DNA of 64,000 bases from Euglena gracilis (taxonomy: Eukaryota; Euglenida; Euglenophyceae; Euglenales): contig CP154954.1 in the NCBI GenBank assembly GCA_039621445.1, positions 40,479,572-40,543,571 of the forward strand, written 5' to 3'. The position numbers were made by a program, and so were the translations under genes. How positions within the stretch are numbered: the first letter of the stretch is position 1; each line of letters opens with the position of its first letter. A model generated the notes under the pieces. The model was not told the origin of the DNA, ran no database searches, and saw nothing but the letters and a program-made list of their open reading frames with translations. Of the stretch, positions 1 through 10,565 are shown one piece after another.

Positions 1-185
1 CAGTTGGGAAACAAAAGGGATTTGCCTCCGAAAACGGGTGGGTACCACAAGGGATTTGCCTCCGAAAAGGGGTGGGAAACACAAGGGATTTGCCCCCCAA
101 AACGGGTGGGTAACACAAGGGATTTTGTAATTTTGGGGCCCTCGAACAGTTGGGCAACAAAAGGGATTTGCCCCCGAAATTAGTG
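1..185 (+). repeat. Satellite array, forward segment 1
   Basis: Tandem repeat built from two related submonomers of about 34 bp and 44 bp. Both carry the motif AAGGGATTTTG or AAGGGATTTGCC followed by a short spacer. The array runs off the left edge of the window. It reads in the same orientation as the segment at 1350-4319. The segment ends abruptly at about 185, in the middle of the GAAATTAGT variant, where the complementary strand of the array begins. Confidence 0.9.
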
Positions 186-1349
186 TGTTACCCACCTTGT
201 GTTACCCACCCGTTTTGGGGGGCAAATCCCTTGTGTTACCCACCCGTTTTGGGGGGCAAATCCCTTTTGTTGCCCAACTGTTCGAGGGCCCCTAAATAAC
301 AAAATCCCTTGCGTTACCCACCCGTTTTGGGGGGCAAATACCTTGTGTTACCCACCCGTTTTGGGGTGCAAATCCCTTTTGTTGCCCAACTGTTCGAGGG
401 CCCCTACATAACAAAATCCCTTGCGTTACCCACCCGTTTTGGGGGGCAAATCCCTTGTGTTACCCACCCGTTTTGGGGGGCAAATCCCTTTTGTTGCCCA
501 ACTGTTCGAGGGCCCCAAAATAACAAAATCCTTTGTGTTACCCACCCGGTTTGGGGGGCAAATCCCTTGTGTTACCCACCCACTTTCGGGGGCAAATCCC
601 TTTTGTTGCCCAACTGTTCGAGGGCCCCTAAATAGTGTTACCCACCCGTTTTGGGGTCAAATCCCTTTTGTTGCCCAACTGTTCGAGGGCCCCAAAATAA
701 CAAAATCCCTTGAGTTACCCACCCGTTTTGGGGGGCAAATCCCTTTTGTTGCCCACCCGTTTTGGGGGGCAAATCCCTTTTGTTGCCCAACTGTTCGAGG
801 GCCCCAAAATAACAAAATCCTTTGTGTTACCCACCCGGTTTGGGGGGCAAATCCCTTGTGTTACCAACCCATTTTCGGGGGCAAATCCCTTTTGTTGCCC
901 AACTGTTCGAGGGCCCCTAAATAGTGTTACCCACCCGTTTTGGGGTCAAATCCCTTTTGTTGCCCAACTGTTCGAGGGCCCCGAAATAACAAAATCCCTT
1001 GTGTTACCCACCCGTTTTGGGGGGGAAATCCCTTGTGTTACCCACCCGTTTTGGGGGGCAAATCCCTTGTGTTGCCCAACTGTTCGAAGGCCCCAAAATT
1101 ACAAAATCCCTTGTGTTACCCACCCGTTTTGGGGGGCAAATCCCTTGTGTAACCCAACTAATTTCGGGGGCAAATCCCTTTTGTTGCCCAACTGTTCGAG
1201 GGCCCCAAAATTACAAAATCCCTTGTGTTACCCACCCGTTTTGGGGGGCAAATCCCTTGTGTTACCCAACCGTTTTCGGGGGCAAATCCCTTTTGTTGCC
1301 CAACCGTTCGAAGGCCCCAGAATTACAAAATCCCTTGTGTAACCCAACT
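186..1349 (-). repeat. Satellite array, inverted segment
   Basis: The same satellite as on both sides, but reverse complemented: GTTACCCACCCGTTTTGG and CAACTGTTCGAGGGCC replace the forward-strand versions. Both breakpoints (about 185 and 1349/1350) fall inside a monomer. The segment therefore arose by inversion or by strand-switch repair and not by insertion of a separate array. The open frames here are stop-free repeats and not genes. Confidence 0.9.
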
Positions 1350-4319
1350 GGGATTTTGTTATTTTGGGGCCCTCGAACAGTTGGGCAACAAAAGGGATTT
1401 GCCCCCCAAAACGGGTGGGTAACACAAGGGATTTGCCCCCCAAAACGGGTGGGTAACACAAGGGATTTTGTTATTTTGGGGCCCTCGAACAGTTGGGCAA
1501 CAAAAGGGATTTGCCCCCCAAAACGGGTGGGTAACACAAGGGATTTTGTTATTTAGGGGCCCTCGCACAGTTGGGCAACAAAAGGGATATGCCCCCGAAA
1601 TTAGTTGGGTTACACAAGGGATTTGCCCCCCAAAACGGGTGGGTAACACAAGGGATATTGTTATTTCGGGCCCCTCGAACAGTTGGGCAACAAAAGGGAT
1701 TTGCCCCCGAAATTAGTTGGGTTACACAAGGGATTTTGTAATTTTGGGGCCTTCGAACAGTTGGGCAACAAAAGGGATTTGCCCCCCAAAACGGGTGGGT
1801 AACACAAGGGATTTACCCCCCAAAACGGGTGGGTAACACAAGGGATTTTGTAATTTTGGGGCCCTCGAACAGTTGGGCAACAAAAGGGATTTGCCCCCGA
1901 AATTAGTTGGGTTACACAAGGGATTTGCCCCCCAAAACGGGTGGGTAACACAAGGGATTTTGTAATTTTGGGGCCTTCGAACAGTTGGGCAACACAAGGG
2001 ATTTGCCCCCCAAAACGGGTGGGTAACACAAGGGATTTTGTTATTTCGGGGCCCTCGAACAGTTGGGCAACAAAAGGGATTTGCCTCCGAAAACGGGTGG
2101 GTACCACAAGGGATTTGCCTCCGAAAACGGGTCGGTAACACAAGGGATTTGCCCCCCAAAACGGGTGGGTAACACAAGGGATTTGCCCCCCAAAACGGGT
2201 GGGTAACACAAGGGATTTTGTAATTTTGGGGCCCTCGAACAGTTGGGCAACAAAAGGGATTTGCCCCCGAAATTAGTTGGGTTACACAAGGGATTTGCCC
2301 CCTAAAACGGGTGGGTAACACAAGGGATTTTGTAATTTTGGGGCCTTCGAACAGTTGGGCAACACAAGGGATTTGCCCCCCAAAACGGGTGGGTAACACA
2401 AGGGATTTGCCCCCCAAAACGGGTGGGTAACACAAAGGATTTTGTTCTTTAGGGGCCCTCGAACAGTTGGGCAACAAAAGGGATTTGCCTCTGAAAACGG
2501 GTGGGTAACACAAGGGATTTTCCCCCCAAAACGGGTGGGTAACACAAGGGATTTTGTAATTTTGGGGCCCTCGAACAGTTGGGCAACAAAAGGGATTTGC
2601 CCCCGAAATTAGTTGGGTTACACAAGGGATTTTGTAATTTTGGGGCCTTCGAACAGTTGGGCAACAAAAGGGATTTGCCCCCCAAAACGGGTGGGTAACA
2701 CAAGGGATTTACCCCCCAAAACGGGTGGGTAACACAAGGGATTTTGTAATTTTGGGGCCCTCGAACAGTTGGGCAACAAAAGGGATTTGCCCCCGAAATT
2801 AGTTGGGTTACACAAGGGATTTGCACCCCAAAACGGGTGGGTAACACAAGGGATTTGCCCCCCAAAACGGGTGGGTAACACAAGGGATTTTGTTATTTCG
2901 GGGCCCTCGAACAGTTGGGCAACAAAAGGGATTTGCCTCCGAAAACGGGTGGGTAACACAAGGGATTTGCCCCCCAAAACGGGTGGGTAACGCAAGGGAT
3001 TTGCCCCCCAAAAAGGGTGGGTAACACAAGGGATTTTGTTATTTTGGGGCCCTCAAACAGTTGGGCAACAAAAGGGATTTGCCCCCCTAAACGGGTGGGT
3101 AACACAAAGGATTTTGTTATTTAGGGGCCCTCGAACAGTTGGGCAACAAAAGGGATTTGCCCCCCAAAACGGGTGGGTAACACAAAGGATTTTGTTATTT
3201 TGGGGCCCTCGAACAGTTGGGCAACAAAAGGGATTTGCCCCCCAAAACGGGTGGGTAACACAAGGGATTTTGTTATATTGGGGCCCTCGAACAGTTGGGC
3301 AACAAAAGGGATTTGCCCCCCAAAACGGGTGGGTACTGGTAACACAAAGGATTTTGTTATTTTGGGGCCCTCGAACAGTTGGGCAACAAAAGGGATTTGC
3401 CCCCCAAAACGGGTGGGTAACACAAGGGATTTTGTTATTTTGGGGCCCTCGAACAGTTGGGCAACAAAAGGGATTTGCCCCCCAAAACGGGTGGGTAACA
3501 CAAGGGATTTTGTTATTTTGGGGCCCTCGAACAGTTGGGCAACAAAACGGATTTGCCCCCCAAAACGGGTGGGTAACACAAGGGATTTTGTTATTTAGGG
3601 GCCCTCGAACAGTTGGGCAACAAAAGGGATTTGCCCCCCAAAACGGGTGGGTAACAGAAAGGATTTTGTTATTTTGGGGCCCTCGAACAGTTGGGCAACA
3701 AAAGGGATTTGCCCCCCTAAACGGGTGGGTAACACAAGGGATTTTGTTATTTTGGGGCCCTCGAACAGTTGGGCAACAAAAGGGATTTGCCCCCCAAAAC
3801 GGGTGGGTAACACAAAGGATTTTGTTATTTTGGGGCCCTCGAACAGTTGGGCAACAAAAGGGATTTGCCCCCCAAAACGGGTGGGTAACACAAGGGATTT
3901 TGTTATTTTGGGGCCCTCAAACAGTTGGGCAACAAAAGGGATTTGCCCCCCTAAACGGGTGGGTAACACAAGGGATTTTGTTATTTTGGGGCCCTCGAAC
4001 AGTTGGGCAACAAAAGGGATTTGCCCCCTAAACGGGTGGGTGACACAAGGGATTTTGTTATTTTGGGGCCCTCGAACAGTTGGGCAACAAAAGGGATTTG
4101 CCCCCTAAACGGGTGGGTAACACAAGGGATTTTGTTATTTAGGGGCCCTCGAACAGTTGGGCAACAAAAGGGATTTGCCCCCGAAATTACTTGGGTTACA
4201 CAAGGGATTTGCCCCCCAAAACGGGTGGGTTACACCAGGGATTTGCCCCCCAAAACGGGTGGGTAACACAAGGGATTTTGTTATTTTGGGGCCCTCGAAC
4301 AGTTGGGCAACAAAAGGGA
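1350..4319 (+). repeat. Satellite array, forward segment 2
   Basis: The longest block. On the left the 34-bp and 44-bp submonomers are mixed irregularly. From about 3030 to 4140 it settles into a regular 78-bp higher-order unit (34+44), with only point differences between units. Because 78 is divisible by three and the unit has no stops, long frames appear, such as a 26-residue-period frame at 3036-4031. The array stops sharply at about 4319 in GGGACAACC. Confidence 0.9.
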
Positions 4320-4890
4320 CAACCAAAGTTTTTTTTCTTTGGAGGGGGGGTGAGGTCGTGGGGTGGGCCGACCCTAAGTCGACCCTAGGTTTGTTGGGGG
4401 AGGGGGGAGGTCGTGGGATGGGCCGACCCTAAGTCGACCCTAGGGACGGCCCATAAGGGTCGCCACCCACCCCACAGTCTAGGGGGGGGGTCAATCACAG
4501 CGACCTTTGGCGATCTTTGGCGACCGTGGGCCGACGTTAGGGTCGGCCCACAACCCCCCCCCCCCCCAGGCCAGATCCGGGAGCCCAAACCCTGTGACCA
4601 GTGGTGCACCTGTGAGGAAAAAAACAAAAGCACGCCTGTTGATCCATTTGAAGGAGGTTAGGCAGGGGTGGGGGGGAGGGTTGGGGGCTTCGCCCCTAAA
4701 GGAATTTCAATGGACAAACTTCACCGGTGAAGTTCACCGGTGAAGTTCACCGCCATGTATTTCCAATGAAGAGGGGGGGGGTGGGGGGGGGTCCCGCCCG
4801 AAAAACCCAAAGTCACCGCCTGATCTCCGAAGAATGGCCTGAACACATTTTCCATCTTCGGTGGTGTGAAAATAATTCTGTGAAAAAAAT
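4320..4890. other. G-rich low-complexity flank with short duplications
   Basis: No gene seen. A roughly 50-bp G-rich segment containing GGGCCGACCCTAAGTCGACC is imperfectly tandem-duplicated between about 4345 and 4445. The palindrome AACTTCACCGGTGAAGTT and a half copy occur at about 4719-4752. The rest is G and C runs. Confidence 0.6.
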
Positions 4891-4895
4891 GCAAA

Positions 4896-4990
4896 AAAGA
4901 TTGCGGAAAAATTGCGGAAATTGCGGAAAAATTGCGGAAAATTGCGGAAATGGCGGAAAATTGCGGAAAATTGCGGGAAAATTGCGGATA
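4896..4990 (+). repeat. ATTGCGGAAAA minisatellite
   Basis: About nine imperfect copies of an 8-11 bp unit ATTGCGGAAA(AA), varying mainly in the number of A residues. It is bounded by coding-less G-rich DNA. Confidence 0.85.
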
Positions 4991-5130
4991 TCAATTTCCC
5001 CCCTGCGCGGGGGGGACGCGGGGGGGGGGATGTGGGGGAGACGCCATTTTTTTGGGACAGTGGAATTAGGGGGGGGGTTGGGGTTGGGGGGGGGGGGTCG
5101 CGGGGGGGTCGTGGGGGGGGGGTCGCGGGG

Positions 5131-5695
5131 GGAAATGGGTTTCGCGGCAGGTCATCTGTGACTTGTGTGACGTCGCCCTATCCTCTAATTTTAGATCCCA
5201 ATTAGGAATTTGCGTGCCATTTGGGTCCGAAAATAGATCCAATTAGGAATTTGGGGCCAATTTTTCGTGTTTTTGATTCCTAATTGAGTGGCAAATTCCT
5301 AATTAATGCAAATTTTTTGTACTTTTTGGGAACCCGAATTGGGCTCAGAGTGGGGTCGCGGGGGGGTCGCGGGGGGGGGGCGCGGGGGGGTCGCGGGGGG
5401 GTGGGGTCGCGGGGGGAAATGGGTTTCGCGGCAGGTCATGTGTGACTTGTGTGACGTCGCCCTATCCTCTAATTTTAGATCCCAATTAGGAATTTGCGTG
5501 CCATTTGGGTCCGAAAATAGATCCAATTAGGAATTTGGGGCCAATTTTTCGTGTTTTTGATTCCTAATTGAGTGGCAAATTCCTAATTAATGCAAATTTT
5601 TTGTACTTTTTGGGAACCCGAATTGGGCTCAGAGTGGGGTCGCGGGGGGGTCGCGGGGGGGGGTCGCGGGGGGGTCGCGGGGGAAACACCCCCAG
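5131..5695 (+). repeat. 284-bp tandem duplication
   Basis: Two nearly identical copies begin at 5131 and 5415 with GGAAATGGGTTTCGCGGCAG. Each runs through several AATTAGGAATTTG motifs into a GGGGTCGCGGGG run. The AT-rich and G-rich halves alternate, so the whole looks like a two-copy satellite. No coding signal. Confidence 0.9.
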
Positions 5696-6740
5696 GAATT
5701 TGCCACGAGAAAATTTTGGTCAAATTAGGATTCTACCACAACAAATTGGGACAAACACACCCCAAATTAGGAATCACCCGCCGCAAGTTAGGAATCACCC
5801 ACGCCAAATTAGGAATCACCAACCTCAAATTTGAATTAGGAAACAGATTCCTAAAATTGGCTGTCTCGAGAACAATTTTTTGGTTCCAAGGTGGGACGCA
5901 GGGGGGGGGGACGTGGGGGGGGGACGCGGGGAGACACCCCATTGTCTTTGTCCAGGAGTTAAGGAGCAGGATTCGGCCCTCATCGCGCTCCCGAATGAAC
6001 CTCGATATGCGAACTTAGTCGGCGTACATCCTCCATCCTCTGGGGGGGGGGAGGCAATCCCCTTCTTTGTGCAAGGCCCGAACCGGTTCGGGCGTGAATC
6101 CAGTGTCTGGGAGACATCTCAAGGCACATAAACTGAACGCAGTGAATGGTCAGACATTTTGAGTGAATAGAGCAGAGCCAAAAATCGGGCTAATGTGGGG
6201 AGCGCATTGGGGACAAGGCAGTACAGTTGGTCAAACCTTGGGACCCCCCTCCCCCCCTATACAGCTTCCAACCCCCCCCCTGGAACCCCCCCTCCCTCCC
6301 CTGTGCCTTGTCTCCATTGATGGCAATGGTTGTAACCTGGCCCTTCGTTGTGCCATTTATCGGCATTTTTTGTTCTTTTTATCCAAAAAAAAATCGTTTT
6401 TATTTTTCTGTTTCAAAAAAAACGGGCAAAGGAAGGCAAAAAAACTAGGCAAAAATGATGGCAGGGCGGGATTGAGGTTGAAACCGACCGCGGCGCCTTC
6501 GGCGCCGTGGTCCCCGCCCCTGGGCTCCCCCTAACTCTTGGCCCAAACACAGTTCTTGACACAGAGGATTTCAAAAAAAAAGTTCAACTTCAATGTCAAC
6601 GACCTCAACGCCAATGTTCAATGTTCAAAATTCAAAAAAAAAACGAACTCACAAAAAGCACGGATTAGACCATCTCCTCTTCTAAAACCTTCCTCAAAGG
6701 CAAGGGGGCGACGGCAGTACAGTTGGGGTTTTTTAGGTTT
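5696..6740. other. Intergenic-like region, short AATTAGGAATCACC repeats
   Basis: No supported gene. AATTAGGAATCACC or close variants recur about four times at 5762-5850. A compact palindrome, GGCGCCTTCGGCGCC, lies at about 6491-6505 and recurs inside several transposons later in the window. G, C and A homopolymers break every frame. Confidence 0.5.
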
Positions 6741-6759
6741 TAGCCCCCCTCCCCCCCCC

Positions 6760-7145
6760 CTGTACAGGGGTACGCCGTGGTGAGGGGGTCCGAATAGGGG
6801 GGGGGGAGGGGGGTAAATGGCGTGGCGAGGGGGTCGGCGACCAAGGGGGGGGGAGGGGTGTACCATGGTTTCCAACAAAATTTTCGTTCAAAAAAAATCG
6901 CGAAAATCCCCGGTGGCGTGGCGAGGGGGGGGGTAAATGGCGTGGCGAGGCCCTCGGAGAGGGGGGGGGGGGTACCAAGGGGGGGCGGCACGCCGTGGCG
7001 AGCCGTCCGGCTAGGGGGGGGGGGAGGGGTCCCGGATGGGGGGGGGGGAGGGGCGCGCGGGGGTTTTCCAAGAAAATTTTTTTTGGCTCGGGTCTGAAAA
7101 GGGGGGGGGGTAAAATGGCGTGGCGAGGGGGTCGGTGGGGGGTGC
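6760..7145 (+). repeat. G-rich irregular minisatellite (GGCGTGGCGAGGGGG)
   Basis: The core GGCGTGGCGAGGGGG, or close variants, recurs about seven times at irregular spacing of 30-60 bp, separated by G runs of 8-12. The frames crossing it are Gly/Arg- or Pro-rich and differ in all phases, so no protein is called. Confidence 0.7.
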
Positions 7146-7705
7146 GGGGGAGGGGTGTGCCGACCCCCCCAACCCCCCACAGTTGGGATTTTCGGGACCC
7201 CCCCCCCTGGTGCCGACCCCCCCGAGACAGATGAAAATTTTGACACTAAAAATGGCCTTTTTAGACCAAAAAAAAGGCCTTAAAATTTTTTCCGGCGCAT
7301 TCGGCGTCGGTTTTTGGCCGATTTTTGAGGGGGGGTTGGCAGCACAATTGGGACCCCAGGACCCCCCCTGTGTTGAGACAGTACAGCAAAAAGTGCCAAA
7401 AAATGCAAAAAAAAACTGACCTCGGGACCCCCCTCCCCCCTGCCAACGCTCCAAGTTTGACACCTTTACACACTTGCACACGTGCACGCAGAAAGTGTGG
7501 CTGGTGGCGGTTTCTTCACGGTTCTTTTTGTCGTCGAGGGAGGTCCCCATTTTGCCGTGCCGAGGGGGTCAGTTCTCCAGGGGGGTCCACCCCCGTGAAG
7601 CTGGAATTTCGCAAGGAAAATTCATTGGTATGGTTCGGCATGCCGTGCTTAGGAGGTCGGCTGACCAGGGGAGGTGTCCCATTTTGTCTGGCTGCCCTGG
7701 CTGGT

Positions 7706-8175
7706 CTCGGCACGGCTCGGCACGGCTCGGCACGGCTCGGCACGGCTCGGCACGGCTCGGCACGGCTCGGCACGGCTCGGCACGGCTCGGCACGGCTCGG
7801 CACGGCTCGGCACGGCTCGGCACGGCTCGGCACGGCTCGGCACGGCTCGGCACGGCTCGGCACGGCTCGGCACGGCTCGGCACGGCTCGGCACGGCTCGG
7901 CACGGCTCGGCACGGCTCGGCACGGCTCGGCACGGCTCGGCACGGCTCGGCACGGCTCGGCACGGCTCGGCACGGCTCGGCACGGCTCGGCACGGCTCGG
8001 CACGGCTCGGCACGGCTCGGCACGGCTCGGCACGGCTCGGCACGGCTCGGCACGGCTCGGCACGGCTCGGCACGGCTCGGCACGGCTCGGCACGGCTCGG
8101 CACGGCTCGGCACGGCTCGGCACGGCTCGGCACGGCTCGGCACGGCTCGGCACGGCTCGGCACGGCTCGGCACGG
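7706..8175 (+). repeat. Perfect 10-bp tandem array, 47 copies of CTCGGCACGG
   Basis: Forty-seven uninterrupted, identical decamers CTCGGCACGG. The right edge decays into CTCGCACGTGTCTCGCGCG over about 60 bp, while the left edge is abrupt. The unit has no stop in any frame, so frames of over 200 residues open on both strands; none is a credible gene. Perfect identity implies very recent expansion, or an assembly that expanded or collapsed a longer array. Confidence 0.97.
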
Positions 8176-8689
8176 CTCGCACGTGTCTCGCGCGTGTCGT
8201 GCCCGCGCGTCGCCCGTGCGAGCGTGTCGCCCGTGTCGGCGTGCTGTTCTTTGCCGTCGGGACGGGTCACCGCGAGCCGTTGCACCCGCCTGTCACTTGG
8301 GCGGTTTCACTTCGATTCTCGCTGGCCTTACCCAGAGGGGTGTGGGCCCTTTTCTATTTTTTTTTGCGTCGGTTGGTCTCCCCACGTTTGCCTGCGCGAA
8401 CAGAATTCAAGCAATGAATTCAACAACAGTTATCATTATTGATTTGCTGTGGATGACGGGATTGCTGCCGGTGTGCACTGATGCAGAAGTTCGCCTGTTT
8501 TTCCGAGTTCATTGTTCACATGTTTTGTGATCAACACGAAATCTCTCCCGCTGTAAGGGTTTATGATGCTTGTTATTAAAAAAACCTGGTCATAAATCCA
8601 GGTCCCTGGTCATCCTGCGTTGGGCTCCAGATCATGGAACGTTTGGCCACTGAAGGTTGAATGCAGGTTTCCCAAAAAACGTCTCGATT

Positions 8690-8975
8690 GAGCTGTCAGA
8701 GAGTCAACGGCAGTTGACTCTGCTGACAGCTGACAATTGGATCATTTGCATCATTTGGCACTTGGCGATTCTGTTTCAGCAGCAGACCTCAGAAGTTTCG
8801 CCATTTGCTTGATTAAAGAGGTGCACTGCACTGCACTGCACTGCACTGCTGTCAGAGAGTCAATGGCGGTTGACTCTGCTGCCAGCTGCCAGTTGCATCA
8901 TGGCACTTGCACTTTGGTGATTGGGTTTCAGCAGCAGACCACCAGTGTCACCATTGGCTTGTTTGATGAGGTGCA
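8690..8975 (+). repeat. ~155-bp imperfect tandem duplication with CACTG pentamers
   Basis: Copy 1 starts at about 8694 and copy 2 at about 8850, both with CAGAGAGTCAA. Both pass through GTTGACTCTGCTG, a CATTTGGCACTTG-like segment and TTTCAGCAGCAGACC, and reach a GAGGTGCAC motif. Between the copies is a pure CACTG pentamer run (about 8824-8849). Divergence is about 15-20 percent by eye. Confidence 0.8.
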
Positions 8976-9935
8976 CATGGGACTTGCCTCACTTGATGGC
9001 AAGAATGCCTTCATTGCACTGCACAGCCAACTTCCACTGCCACTGCTTGCATTTCACTGCCAGGGCTTGCAATTGTCCTGAAGTGAGTCAAGGCCGAGGA
9101 AATCCCCCTTGCAATTCATTGTTCATGGTTTGTTTTATATGAGGATATGTCAAAGACCGCAGCGACTTTGGTGGCCACTGGAAGTTTTGAGTGACAGAGG
9201 GAAGCATAAAGTGGACTTGTTCACTTGACGACAATTGCACTTGGCCCAGCAGTGCAGTGCAGGCAGTGGCAGTGTGGAGAAATCAGTGGCAATGCAGCAG
9301 GTGGTCAGTGACTCGATGCTCAGTGGCAATCAGCAAACAGTGCACTGCACTGCGCCCAGCCATTCCAGTTCCCATGTTGTGATGCATTTGCACTGATTGG
9401 TTTTGCCTTTCAGATCATGTGCTTCACCCAGCTGACTGCCCTTGTTAATTCATGAGGTGCCATGGCTTGCCTTTTGAATGGAGGACCATCCACTGCACAA
9501 AGGACTTGCATTGATGGCAGAGGCTGCAAGGGAACTGGCACTGCATCACAGTGTGACAAGCCAGATTGCATGGCGAAGTGCAGTGCACAGCAAAGCATAA
9601 GTGAAAGACAGTGCATTGGCCCCAAATGGAGTCAGTGGAGGGAGGCAGAAGAAATGGAAACAGTGCAAACGTAGAAAAAGGCAATGAGCAAACAGTGGGA
9701 AGTGATAAAAGAAATGCAAAACAAAAAAAAGCAGAAACTCGGTGGGCAAAAACAAAAATCAAAAACCCAGCAAGGGGAAACGGGGTGCCCAGTGGCTCAG
9801 AAAAGGCCAAAATTGCATTTTTGGTTCGTTTTCATCACCACAAAAGAAAAGCTGAAAAGAAATGCCATCCCGGCTGGATTTTGGCTTTTTTCCCCCTGTT
9901 TTCGGGGTACCCGCCAGGTCCTGGCACCTCCCTGG
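8976..9935. other. Gene-poor stretch rich in CAGTG/CACTG
   Basis: No supported gene. CAGTG and CACTG pentamers are over-represented at about 9000-9650, apparently related to the duplicated block just upstream. The frames are short and lack the C/G-ending codon bias seen in this window's better exons. Confidence 0.4.
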
Positions 9936-10027
9936 ACCCTGGGTTCTCCAAGCATTGAGTGGAAAATGCCAAATTTGGTGTGTAAACTTGGCATTTTCCA
10001 CTCAATGTTTGGAGGACCCCCCAGGGT
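9936..10027. repeat. Foldback hairpin, 27-bp arms
   Basis: Left arm 9946-9972 and right arm 9988-10014 are reverse complements, with one mismatch pair, around a 15-nt loop. The arms carry GAGTGGAAAATGCCAA and TTGGCATTTTCCACTC. Outside them, CCCTGGG and CCCAGGG extend the symmetry to about 9936-10027 with a bulge. It may be a small foldback element; no target duplication is visible. Confidence 0.85.
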
Positions 10028-10129
10028 CACCACTGATTGACAAGGATTGCATGCAAGTCCTTCACAAACGAAGAATGTGTTCTGTATCTTAGGGCCAGAA
10101 AACGCCTCCTCCGTTATACGACCGCCACA

Positions 10130-10240
10130 ATTTTTAGGGTTATTGAAGGAGTGGGGTTAGGTGCGCAAATGGCCATGGCCATTTTGCGCAACCCAACCAT
10201 TTGCACACCTGACCCTACTCCTTCAATAACTCTAAAAAAT
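10130..10240. repeat. Foldback element, ~43-bp inverted arms
   Basis: Left arm 10130-10172 and right arm 10197-10240 are imperfect reverse complements. Left-arm landmarks are GGGTTATTGAAGGAGTGGG and GTGCGCAAATGG; the matching right-arm landmarks are CCATTTGCACAC and TACTCCTTCAATAACTC. The 24-nt centre contains CCATGGCCATTTTGCGC. This is a second, unrelated hairpin 120 bp from the first. Confidence 0.85.
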
Positions 10241-10526
10241 CCGACGCAGAAAAATTTCGGTGGCGGTCTTTTGACGAAGGACACCCAGAAAACCCCCCCT
10301 CCGCCACCACCCAGGCCTCAATTCGGGCTGTTTTCTGTGCAGATGATGGTGTCAAGTTATGTCAAGTTGGGTGAAGTGTTTGAATGTGAACTTAGTCGGC
10401 CCACAGCCTCCTCACAGGAGGGGTGTTGTCCCCTCCCCCCCTCCACCTCAAACAACACAAAATACTGGGGTTCTTCGCTCCTCGACCTTCACCCCCCAAA
10501 CGACTCTTGAAGGAACAGGGTTGGGC

Positions 10527-10565
10527 CAGGGTTAGGGTTAGGGTCAGGGTCAGGGTTAGGGTTGG
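10527..10565 (+). repeat. Interstitial telomere-like (TTAGGG / TCAGGG) patch
   Basis: Six or so hexamers in register: GGGTTAGGG, GGGTCAGGG and finally GGGTTGGG. The pattern is TTAGGG-type with TCAGGG variants. It is too short and too internal to be a chromosome end. Confidence 0.7.

Noticed and set aside
3036-4031. 331-codon plus-strand frame with a 26-residue repeat
   Set aside because: The 78-bp satellite is a stop-free multiple of three. The other frames and the other strand are open too, and the rest of the array breaks every frame.
1-4319. CRISPR-like regular repeats
   Set aside because: The spacers are themselves repeated satellite sequence, there are no unique spacers or cas genes, and the context is eukaryotic.
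7325-8530. 401-, 322- and 238-codon frames over the decamer array
   Set aside because: They are open in all frames on both strands because the decamer has no stop. The ends are non-coding G/C-rich DNA.
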